Part shown: in pieces, positions 15,723 through 22,713 of the stretch
How the letters are laid out: the number at the start of each line of letters is the position of its first letter
Position numbering within the stretch: position 1 is the stretch's first letter
Assembly: GCA_031278095.1 (NCBI GenBank)
Contig: JAITLC010000010.1
Coordinates: 1 to 46,806 of the forward strand
Source: Treponema sp.
GTDB taxonomy: Bacteria > Spirochaetota > Spirochaetia > Treponematales > Breznakiellaceae
Direction: 5' to 3'
DNA length: 46,806 nt
Made by a program: the position numbers and the translations under genes
The notes under the pieces: generated by a model
Databases searched by the model: none
The model's input: the letters and a program-made list of their open reading frames with translations, nothing else
Told to the model about the DNA's origin: nothing

Positions 15723-16853
15723 ATGCCCGGAAACAGTTTTGGTACTCTGTTCAGAGTCATGACTTTTGGTGAATCACACGGCCCGGCCCTAGGCTGCCTT
15801 ATCGACGGCTGTCCCGCAGGGCTTCTCCTGGAGACTGAAGACATTGCCGCAGAACTCAGGCGGAGGAGGCCTCCGGGGGGGGAGGGGGCCTCTACCGGAC
15901 GGAACGAAGGAGACGAACCGGAGATCCTTTCGGGCGTCTTCGAGGGCCGAAGCCTGGGAACTCCTATCGCCATCGTCATACGAAACCGGGATCAGCATTC
16001 ACAGGACTATGATGAATTGAGAGAAGTCTACCGCCCGGGACACGCGGACTGGACATGGGAAGCCAAATTCGGGCGGCGGGATCACCGGGGAGGCGGCCGC
16101 AGCTCCGGGCGGGAAACCGTAGCGCGGGTAGCGGCAGGCGCCGTAGCAAAAGTTTTCCTGAAAACTTCAAATGCCGTCATCCGTTCATGGGTCTCTTCCA
16201 TTGCGGGCATCGATATCCCGGGCCCGGAAAAACCGGGCTTTGATATCGAAGAAACCGAAAAAAATCCCTTCCGTGTACCCCGCAGCGATTATGTCAAGGA
16301 ACTAAGGGAAAAAATAGAATCGCTGCGCGCTTCAGGCGACAGCGCAGGGGGCATTGTTACCGTCAGTGTTACGGGCCTTCCGCCGGGTCTGGGGGAGCCT
16401 GTCTTCGATAAGGTCTCCGCGGGGCTTGCCCATGCCGCCCTCTCCCTGGGCGGCTGCAAGGGCGTGGAATTCGGGAGCGGCTTTGCGGCTGCTTTCCGGA
16501 CAGGTTCGCAAAACAACGACACGATTACGGCCCGGCCCGCCGATGCGGAAGCTAACCTTGCGAATTCAACCGAACAGAAAACGAAGTTTTCTGCTTTCGC
16601 CGCAAACAATGCGGGGGGAAGCCTGGGCGGTATTTCCACCGGAGAGGAGATTCTGTTCAGGGCGGCCTTTAAACCCGTCGCCTCCATCGGGAAAATCCAG
16701 AAAACCGTGGATACTTCAGGCAGAGCGAGAGAGCTTTCCGTACAGGGCCGCCATGACATCTGCATTGCCCCCCGTGCGGCCCCGGTACTCGAAGCCATGA
16801 CGGCGCTGGTGCTGGCGGACCTTATCCTTCTCCACCGCGCAGACAGAATATGA
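15723..16853 (+). CDS. aroC: Chorismate synthase
   Basis: Converts 5-enolpyruvylshikimate-3-phosphate to chorismate, the last shared step of aromatic amino acid synthesis, using reduced FMN. The protein has 376 residues. Signatures: FGTLFRVMTFGESHGPALG at 5-24, the family signature RDHRGGGRSSGRETVARVAAGA near 120-141, and AGGSLGGISTGEEI near 298. The start ATG follows GGAAGAAG. It stands alone, divergent from the dehydrogenase gene. An oddity: between NDTITARP and NNAGGSLGG there are about 20 more residues than I expect from other chorismate synthases, and this stretch includes QKTKFSAFA, which is encoded by a perfect 19-base palindrome at 16575-16593. Confidence 0.96.
   Translation: MPGNSFGTLFRVMTFGESHGPALGCLIDGCPAGLLLETEDIAAELRRRRPPGGEGASTGRNEGDEPEILSGVFEGRSLGTPIAIVIRNRDQHSQDYDELREVYRPGHADWTWEAKFGRRDHRGGGRSSGRETVARVAAGAVAKVFLKTSNAVIRSWVSSIAGIDIPGPEKPGFDIEETEKNPFRVPRSDYVKELREKIESLRASGDSAGGIVTVSVTGLPPGLGEPVFDKVSAGLAHAALSLGGCKGVEFGSGFAAAFRTGSQNNDTITARPADAEANLANSTEQKTKFSAFAANNAGGSLGGISTGEEILFRAAFKPVASIGKIQKTVDTSGRARELSVQGRHDICIAPRAAPVLEAMTALVLADLILLHRADRI
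16575..16593. repeat. Family III palindrome inside aroC (CAGAAAAC-GAA-GTTTTCTG)
   Basis: Perfect 8-base arms around GAA inside the aroC reading frame, coding Q-K-T-K-F-S, close to the H-E-T-K-F-H encoded by the palindrome in the Gfo/Idh gene. The reading phase relative to the palindrome is the same in both genes. Confidence 0.55.
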
Positions 16854-16918
16854 ATTCTTTAAGAGAACCACGGACAGCAATTCCGATTTCAAAATAACCA
16901 CGGACGGATAGGAATAAT

Positions 16919-17002
16919 AACCACAACGGCGAAGAAGGCGAAGAGGGAAAAAGAGTGTCAAGTTAAAATTTATTCAATTCACCTTATTCACCGTAGTGGT
17001 TC
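16919..17002. repeat. Fold-back element with AACCAC...GTGGTT ends
   Basis: Imperfect 22-base arms: AACCACAACGGCGAAGAAGG on the left and CCTTATTCACCGTAGTGGTT on the right, separated by about 40 bases of AT-rich sequence. Partial AACCACGGACNG units lie just before it at 16866 and 16896. A related fold-back occurs at 40459-40542. This fills most of the gene-free gap 16854-17157, whose right end is the promoter at 17101. Confidence 0.5.
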
Positions 17003-17100
17003 ATAATTCTGTATTTTTCCATGTGATCGTGGTTGAAATACTATTTTAAACATGAAACGCGATGATAAATGTAAAATTCCTGTCAACAAAAAATGGCCTG

Positions 17101-17130
17101 TTGACAGTTTTACCGGTTCCAATTTATACT
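17101..17130 (+). promoter_or_regulatory. Sigma-70-type promoter TTGACA-N18-TATACT
   Basis: Consensus -35 at 17101-17106 and -10 at 17125-17130, followed by AAAGGAG (17145-17151) and an ATG at 17158. Every initiation signal is intact although the gene behind is broken. Confidence 0.7.
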
Positions 17131-17157
17131 TTTATACTCGATACAAAGGAGTTTGAT

Positions 17158-18135
17158 ATGGAACGTAAAGTTTTCTCCCATTGACAATTTTTTTAATGAC
17201 CTGTATTTTAGGCCCTCAGACACAAACTCCGGCCGGGACTCCAAAACCTCAAGCCGCGGTTCCCGCAAAGGCGCCGAGAACGATGACCCCTGTCGGGACT
17301 CTGGAAATGCAACCCAAATCTCTTCCTCCGTATTGATAGAATCTATGAAACTTCTTCCTATCTGACAGATACCCTGGGTGTGAATTTTAATCTGGAAAAA
17401 GACAGATGTACCCGGATAAAAATAATCATCGAGAATAAGGGGAACAAAGATGTAGATACAGAGATACTCGGTAACATAGAAATGCTTTTCATGGATACAG
17501 AATCTGGTTCTCTGGAATTATACGACTGGATCAAGGTACTCGATTATTATTTCAGAGATTCAATGAGACAAAAAGCTTACTACAGAAGACAAGCAAAAAA
17601 AGAAGATTATCTACCATTCCTTCATCCGGCAGGCTGGATGCCGGTAGCCTTGGTGGATATAACACAAAACAGTACAAAGTCACTGCTTACAATACCCAAA
17701 GACGATCCACGGTTTGAACGGGTAAACGCCTATCTTGAAAATTTTGCCGCCGGAGGAAGCAACGGCAAAAGACCGTTGCCCCCGGAAGATCTGTTTGGGA
17801 AAACCCTTACAGGTTCCGGTGACGGTGAAGATTATTCTCTGGTACTGCAGGAAGACGGATATTTTATCTATACGGTAAATGGTACGGTCTCCAGAGAACC
17901 CTGGAGATTTGATAAAAATTTAAATGCCAGCCTGTACCGCTATACCATTCCGGATGGAACAGGATCGGGCTATTTTATGGATTTTACGGAAAAAAGAGGT
18001 ATCATTTACTGGAGAGGGCAAAAAAACACCTTTCGGGACTCCGTCAACAGCGGCTATCGTCAGGTTACTCATACTTTTACCTTCAGCCATTTTTCAAGGA
18101 AGTTGGCAATTAAGGAAACAGAAGCCCCGGAGTAA
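17158..18135 (+). pseudogene. Secreted or lipoprotein-like gene broken by at least two frameshifts
   Basis: I do not recognise the family. From the ATG at 17158, well placed behind a Shine-Dalgarno site, the reading is MERKVFSH then a TGA. If one base near 17177-17181 is skipped the frame continues as LTIFLMTCILGPQTQTPAG, giving a good signal peptide followed by a Pro/Ala/Thr-rich linker to about 17300. A second frame change near 17297-17305 then gives LWKCNPNLFLRIDRIYETSS and runs open to the stop at 18135, with the C-terminal half (YSLVLQEDGYFIYT, WRFDKNLNASLYRY, RGIIYWRGQ) looking like a beta-rich extracellular domain. The longest intact piece is about 269 codons. Either a recent pseudogene or sequence errors; the strong upstream promoter makes recent loss or phase variation plausible. 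Confidence 0.65.
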
Positions 18136-18159
18136 TAACCAGGTTCTTCCGCGGTAATC

Positions 18160-18546
18160 TCACCCCTTCCGCACATACAAGGGTATGGAGGAGAGTTCCT
18201 TGTCGTCTATGTAGAGGACAAAGTTTATTACCCCGTTCTGCTTGAAGCGGAGATTGGTAATGGTAAACACAAGGTGGCTTACCGCGGTTGCGTTCCCCAC
18301 ACCCTTGACATCCACATTACCGGAGATGTTTTCCATGGTCATTTCCCCGTCAAGATCCGTGGTTTCGATACGGAAACTGTGGTTTGAGAATTCCCAGAGA
18401 TCGAAGCGCACACGGATTACCACGGAAAGCTGGGGATGTACGCAGGGGAAGTTTCGGGAAACGATGGTGTCGAAGGTGCCCACAACGGTAAGTTTGCCGC
18501 CGTTTTCCTGGGCAAAGTCACAAAAGGTAAAAAGTTCTATTTTCAT
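18160..18546 (-). CDS. DUF6941-family protein
   Basis: A 128-residue small protein of unknown function. It begins MKIELFTFCDFAQENGGKLT, continues VVGTFDTIVSRNFPCVHPQL and VIRVRFD, and ends with SSIPLYVRK; this pattern, a compact beta-sandwich-looking sequence, belongs to the group now named DUF6941. No membrane segments or catalytic motif are seen. It starts 13 bp after the stop of the orphan sensor gene, so it is the last gene of the cheY-cheX-kinase-sensor transcript. A role in the signalling pathway is possible by position only. Confidence 0.65.
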   Translation of the reverse strand: MKIELFTFCDFAQENGGKLTVVGTFDTIVSRNFPCVHPQLSVVIRVRFDLWEFSNHSFRIETTDLDGEMTMENISGNVDVKGVGNATAVSHLVFTITNLRFKQNGVINFVLYIDDKELSSIPLYVRKG

Positions 18547-18559
18547 GCGTATACAGCGA

Positions 18560-19303
18560 TCAGGCTTCCTTCTCGTACATTACAAGGCTGTTGATTCTTC
18601 GCAGGAGGCCGGCATACACCACTGCCCCGGCAATTATAAACACGGCAACCACCCCCAACTGCCAGAACACCTGAAGCCTGATCCATTCGATGATAGGGTC
18701 GGCATCAAGGTCGCAGCCGATGATTCCTATCACCTCTCCGTTATGGTTCCGGATGGGTGCGTAGGCCGAAATAACATTTCCCCACAGTTCCGTGTGATCA
18801 ATGCCTCCCAACAGGGGGGTTCCGGTCCGTATTGTCGTAAAGAAAGCTTCCTCATAATCGGAAACATCCTCATCGGTACCTATGGGCGAAAAAATTTCTT
18901 CGTCATCCGGAGTGGAACTTCCGTCTATGATGTAGCGGTAAACCGTACCGGATACGGAGACCATTGTGTACAGATACTGCGCCCCGACTTCGTTTTTTAT
19001 CTCCAGCATCCGCTTCTGGGTTTTAATATAATAACCGGAAGTATCATCCAGTGTCACGGTAAGTTCCAGAAAATCACCAAGATTATCTCCCCCAATCAAT
19101 TCTTCCACGCGGTGTACGGTGGGCATGGCCAGTTGGGAACAGATATAACGGGTAACCGAGTTGACCTGAAGTACCGAAGTAATGATGAAAACTCCGAATA
19201 TTGCTATAAAGAAAAAACCAAAGAAAAGGGTAAGACGGAACTTCATGGAGGAAGAAGTCCGGACCATATTGTCATTGAGCTGTATACTTGCGCTAAATTC
19301 CAT
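18560..19303 (-). CDS. Membrane-anchored periplasmic sensor (dCache/PAS-like) without an output domain
   Basis: About 247 residues. One transmembrane helix near residues 21-46 (FRLTLFFGFFFIAIFGVFIITSV), a periplasmic domain from about 50 to 205 with a Cache/PAS-type end (ISAYAPIRNHNGEVIGIIGCDLDADPI), and a second helix at about 212-235 (LGVVAVFIIAGAVVYAGLL). Only about 14 cytoplasmic residues follow, so there is no HAMP, kinase, GGDEF or methyl-accepting region: it looks like a chemoreceptor or kinase sensor half on its own. It probably signals through a partner, most likely the membrane kinase encoded just upstream (44-bp gap). The ATG at 19303 is chosen over 19309 for Shine-Dalgarno spacing (GGAGA). 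Confidence 0.75.
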   Translation of the reverse strand: MEFSASIQLNDNMVRTSSSMKFRLTLFFGFFFIAIFGVFIITSVLQVNSVTRYICSQLAMPTVHRVEELIGGDNLGDFLELTVTLDDTSGYYIKTQKRMLEIKNEVGAQYLYTMVSVSGTVYRYIIDGSSTPDDEEIFSPIGTDEDVSDYEEAFFTTIRTGTPLLGGIDHTELWGNVISAYAPIRNHNGEVIGIIGCDLDADPIIEWIRLQVFWQLGVVAVFIIAGAVVYAGLLRRINSLVMYEKEA

Positions 19304-19353
19304 TGCCATTCTCCATTTTATACACCTTAGCCTGCCGTTTAAAACCCGCAGAA

Positions 19354-21339
19354 TCAGTGCAGATCCTGAGCCGGTTCATAGGGAATAATCATTGTAAAAC
19401 TGGTTCCCTTCCCCGGTTCGGTCTGCACTTTTATGGAACCCTTAAGATCCCTGATCCGTTCACGCACCAGGTTAAGCCCTATGCCCCGGCCCGCATTGAG
19501 ATCTGCCGTCTCTGCGGTGCTGAAACCCGGTGCAAAAATTGCGCTTAGAAGCCTGGACTTATCCCCGGCCTCTTCTTCGTTTTTGAAAACCTTTGTTGAA
19601 AGGGCCTTCTTGCGGATCTTTTCAAAGTCCAGCCCCCTGCCGTCATCGGAAAGCTTGATAGTGATCTTGTCTTCCACATGCTTGATGGAAAGCCTGATGG
19701 AACCTTCAGTTTCTTTTTCTGCAGCCTTTCTGTCTTCGGGCGCTTCAATGCCGTGGTACACCGAGTTGCGAACCATCTGGGTCAATATCTCCTTGATCAC
19801 CCGGCGGGGGCCATGTTCCAGGATCTCGCCGTCCAGATCGTCAACAATGAATTTTGCCTTTTTATGCAGGGCCTCCGAAGCTTTTTCGCATGCCCTGGTG
19901 AGGGTTTCTATCAGCACGAAACGATCCTGCCGCCGGCCTCCCGTGCCCCTAAAGCTTTCGATCTTTCCGATTATATCCCGGAACTTGTCCTTCTCCCGCA
20001 TGATGTTTTCCAGCTCTACGGTAATGTGGAGAATCTCTTCAAAGGAAACATCATCCTTCTCTCTGAGTTTGCGGATTTTGTTTTCCAGCTCATGAAGCTT
20101 GCCGCTGAAATTTTCAAGCCCCAGAATCAACGCATTTGATTTGATCGCGTGGACGGACTGGTAAATCATCACCATGGCGTCTTTTCCGGACAATTTCTGA
20201 TCTTTGAGGATCGTATTGACTCTGTCAAATTCATAATCCGTGTCCTCAAGAAAATCACCGAAAACCCGCGGCTCTACCTGGATTACCTGGAAGAGAGCCC
20301 TCATCTCCTCTTCCCGCCTGCCTTCCTCTTCGGTAACCTGCCGCTGCAGCTTCTTTGCTTCGGTGATATCCTCAATGTTGCCCAGAATCTGATAATCGCC
20401 ATAGCCGCGGTCAACGGCGGCAAAATTTGAACGCAGGGTTTTTATCTGTGAGGACAGGAGATCGGTGTATTCAAATTCGGCAATAGGATTGATTTCATCG
20501 AGCATCTTCGTATCAAAAGAGCGGTTCAACACCATGTCGAAATAGTCTTCCAGGGTTTCCCGCTCCTTCTGGTTTAGTGAAGAGTCCAGAAGCCCGGTAA
20601 AACGTTTCCCTTCAAGTTCATCGGTTCCCATAATATCAACCAGTGCCCGGGAAAAAGCAGGCTGAATGACATAATCTTTGTCAAGCAGAAAGAGACCTAC
20701 TCTGAGGCTGTCCTTCATTGCCGCGATCTGATCCCGTTCCGATTCCAGGGCGCTGGTGAGCTGTTTTACCCAGCGGTCTTTGAGGAGCCGCACCTGTTCA
20801 TACACGATGGTAAGGGCAAAAACCAGAACATAAATGGCGATGATCCGCAGTGTAATGGCCAGCGTATAATCAAAATCCGCAAGGCCCGGAACAAAGGCAA
20901 CCAGCATGGTTCCTGCCAGCACAAGACCCGAAAAAACAATACCTATGTTGAGTCTCAATACGAAGATCGAGATAAGGGGGAATGAATAGATCCACAGCCC
21001 CGCAAAACCTTTCTCTCCGCCCGACATAACCAATATGACACAGAGAACTGCAAAAAACGAAATGGGAACAATGGCAATGCCGGTAAAGGGCAGCTTTGTA
21101 CGCAGAAGCCCTATAGTGATAAAACAGAGGAAACCTACGCCGATATCCGCCGCGCCCCGGATTACATTGCCTTCCAGAATAACCGTGCTGCCGAAACCGA
21201 CAAGAAAACCGCCGCCGATGATGAGGGCTACATTAAAAAGAACATAACGGACAAGGGACTCGACGATTGCCCTGTCACGGAGATCTTCAAATTTATTGCT
21301 GGAGAGAAAGCGCAGAAGAACACTTGTACCTTTAGCCAT
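19354..21339 (-). CDS. Membrane histidine kinase with PAS, Hpt and CheA-like ATPase domains
   Basis: Predicted sensor kinase of about 661 residues. Residues 30-190 contain at least six hydrophobic helices (7TM-like sensor), 205-335 a PAS-type domain, 345-450 an Hpt-type helical domain with the phosphoacceptor His in YQSVHAIKSNALILGL (about residue 397), and 480-660 a CheA-type ATPase with N box RNSVYHGIE, G1 box DDGRGLD and G2 box GRGIGLNL. The usual DHp dimerisation helix is replaced by Hpt, and the CheA coupling domain that binds CheW is missing, so the protein looks like a membrane CheA outside the chemoreceptor array. Natural phosphoacceptor: the CheY encoded upstream. The ATG at 21339 starts one base after the cheX stop, indicating coupled translation. 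Confidence 0.85.
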   Translation of the reverse strand: MAKGTSVLLRFLSSNKFEDLRDRAIVESLVRYVLFNVALIIGGGFLVGFGSTVILEGNVIRGAADIGVGFLCFITIGLLRTKLPFTGIAIVPISFFAVLCVILVMSGGEKGFAGLWIYSFPLISIFVLRLNIGIVFSGLVLAGTMLVAFVPGLADFDYTLAITLRIIAIYVLVFALTIVYEQVRLLKDRWVKQLTSALESERDQIAAMKDSLRVGLFLLDKDYVIQPAFSRALVDIMGTDELEGKRFTGLLDSSLNQKERETLEDYFDMVLNRSFDTKMLDEINPIAEFEYTDLLSSQIKTLRSNFAAVDRGYGDYQILGNIEDITEAKKLQRQVTEEEGRREEEMRALFQVIQVEPRVFGDFLEDTDYEFDRVNTILKDQKLSGKDAMVMIYQSVHAIKSNALILGLENFSGKLHELENKIRKLREKDDVSFEEILHITVELENIMREKDKFRDIIGKIESFRGTGGRRQDRFVLIETLTRACEKASEALHKKAKFIVDDLDGEILEHGPRRVIKEILTQMVRNSVYHGIEAPEDRKAAEKETEGSIRLSIKHVEDKITIKLSDDGRGLDFEKIRKKALSTKVFKNEEEAGDKSRLLSAIFAPGFSTAETADLNAGRGIGLNLVRERIRDLKGSIKVQTEPGKGTSFTMIIPYEPAQDLH

Positions 21340-21340
21340 G

Positions 21341-21817
21341 CTAGACACCCTTAACCGCCTCTATGGCTACAGAAAGGACGAAAGCCTCATTTCCAAAGGC
21401 CGTAAAGGGTATGCAGATGATCCGGGCCGAATTATTGGGCCACTTGATGGCATGTTCTTTCCCGGTAACAATCGTCGGCAACGAAATGACCAGCCGGAAA
21501 GCTTCCTCAAGACCCTTCTTTACATTGCCCGCTATGATGTTGACGATCTCCCCGACCGCGTCCACCACATCATCGTCAAGTTTCGTGTGCTTGGAGCCGG
21601 TGAGAAGATCGGTGATCCTGATTGCCAGACTGTTCTTCATCGAAATTACCACCGCACCCCTGGCTTCTCCCGTGAGTCCTATAACCGCAGAAATGTCCCA
21701 ATCCGTCATCTTGTCCTTTTCCACAAAAAAAGGCCGGTCAACAACAACGCCGGTTCCGACAAATTCCTTGAACACATTCTGTGTCGTATCAATGAAAGGC
21801 TGAATATACTTTTCCAT
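21341..21817 (-). CDS. cheX: CheX-type CheY-phosphate phosphatase
   Basis: Protein of 158 residues that removes phosphate from CheY-P, ending the signal. The family's E-x-x-N catalytic motif is present as GEIVNIIAGN (Glu90, Asn93), on the long helix after DLLTG. The N-terminal half (GVVVDRPFFVEKDKM, GEARGAVVISM) matches the CheC/CheX/FliY fold. CheX is the main CheY-P phosphatase of spirochaetes such as Borrelia. It is preceded by GGAAACGG, follows cheY by 80 bp and ends one base before the kinase start, so cheY, cheX and the kinase form a complete phosphorylation and dephosphorylation circuit. Confidence 0.9.
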   Translation of the reverse strand: MEKYIQPFIDTTQNVFKEFVGTGVVVDRPFFVEKDKMTDWDISAVIGLTGEARGAVVISMKNSLAIRITDLLTGSKHTKLDDDVVDAVGEIVNIIAGNVKKGLEEAFRLVISLPTIVTGKEHAIKWPNNSARIICIPFTAFGNEAFVLSVAIEAVKGV

Positions 21818-21897
21818 TCCGTTTCCTTTTCAAGTTTTTTAAACGGACTTGTATTCAGCCCGTTTCAGGCTAAGCTGGGGCCGACAACCCCAACTTA

Positions 21898-22266
21898 CTA
21901 AATCGTTATCTTTGATAGTTTTTCCTTAAAACTCTTTTCGTTTATCGGCTTGATGATATAATCGGTGGCGCCATTCTTCAAAGCCTCAATTACGTTGTAC
22001 TTGGCAGACTCGCTGGTGATCATGATGATCGGAAGATCCTTGTACTGCTTGATGGCCCGCACCTGCTTGAGAAAGTCGATACCCGAAAGTTCCGGCATGT
22101 TCCAGTCCAGCAGGATCAGGTTGACGGAATTAAGCTGCAGCTGCTGCAACGCCTCGACGCCGTTTGCCGCCTCCAAAAATTGGCAGGGAATCTTCATTTC
22201 CATGAAAGTATTCTTTACGATATTCCGCATGATCCGGGAATCATCAACCACCAGTACCGTCTTCAT
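21898..22266 (-). CDS. cheY: CheY-like single-domain response regulator
   Basis: A stand-alone receiver domain of 122 residues with no output domain. The phosphoacceptor is Asp54 in LILLDWNMPELSG; the acidic pair is VVDDSR at 8-9; the switch Thr lies in IIMITSE near 82 and the conserved Lys in IIKPIN near 104. GGAGG lies upstream of the ATG. First gene of the leftward signalling operon cheY-cheX-kinase-sensor-DUF6941. It would receive phosphate from the Hpt/CheA-like kinase and be reset by CheX. Whether it acts on the flagellar motor or another target cannot be told. Confidence 0.9.
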   Translation of the reverse strand: MKTVLVVDDSRIMRNIVKNTFMEMKIPCQFLEAANGVEALQQLQLNSVNLILLDWNMPELSGIDFLKQVRAIKQYKDLPIIMITSESAKYNVIEALKNGATDYIIKPINEKSFKEKLSKITI

Positions 22267-22425
22267 AAAACACCTCCATTTTATTCCTTGCTCTCAATTT
22301 TATCAATATCTTTTATGGATAACAAGTGAGCCATGGTTAGGGAGCATGGCGACCCCGGACCGGTTTTTGAGGAACGTTTCCCGGAACGATAAAACGGACA
22401 TTACAGGGGAAAAACTTACATAGCG

Positions 22426-22483
22426 GAGCCTGTTCTAAAACCGTGCGCGTGAACGCACAGTCAATTAGTTTTGGAACAGGCTC
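22426..22483. repeat. Long family I inverted repeat with an inner hairpin
   Basis: Outer arms GAGCCTGTTCTAAAA / TTTTGGAACAGGCTC (one mismatch) enclose a second hairpin GTGCG-CGTGAA-CGCAC at 22443-22457. It lies in the 447-bp gap between the divergent cheY and dnaE genes. The arm is the same as in the copies at 11586, 40654 and others. Confidence 0.75.
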
Positions 22484-22508
22484 AGCGGAAAAGTCATGAA
22501 AAAATATC

Positions 22509-22595
22509 CGGGCAGCCGGAGACTATCCCGGCGGTTGGACGGAAACCCGAAAGGGTGCATCACCCGGAGGCGGCCAACTCCTCCCCTTTGCCGGA
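22509..22595. other. Candidate structured RNA or leader region with alternative hairpins
   Basis: Plus strand, 119 bases before the dnaE start. P1 CCGGGCA (22509-22515) pairs with TGCCGG (22590-22595); P2 GCCGG (22516-22520) with CCGGC (22529-22533); P3 GTTGG (22535-22539) with CCAAC (22575-22579). Inside P3, ACCC-GAAA-GGGT (22546-22557) and GGGTG-CAT-CACCC (22554-22566) share the GGGT and exclude each other, and GGAGG (22567-22571) can also pair with CCTCC (22581-22585). It matches no riboswitch I know. The strand is unsure, because the reverse could be a leader for cheY. Confidence 0.35.
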
Positions 22596-22713
22596 CACGT
22601 AAAATATTGTACCAAAACCCCGCCCTGTCAAACGCCCGCGTTGAAAGAATTTTTTTGAAACGATGACGCCGCGGAATCTTGCCCCCGTCTCTTCATCAGG
22701 GTATCATAGAGAA

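Noticed and set aside
17153..17365. A 70-codon plus-strand frame starting at TTG
   Set aside because: It reads through the broken gene in the wrong frame; the frame with the signal peptide and the C-terminal frame explain the region better.
22509..22595. Reading the structure before dnaE as a known c-di-GMP-I, SRP RNA or TPP element
   Set aside because: The conserved core sequences of those classes are absent; only a GAAA tetraloop and AAACC block resemble them.
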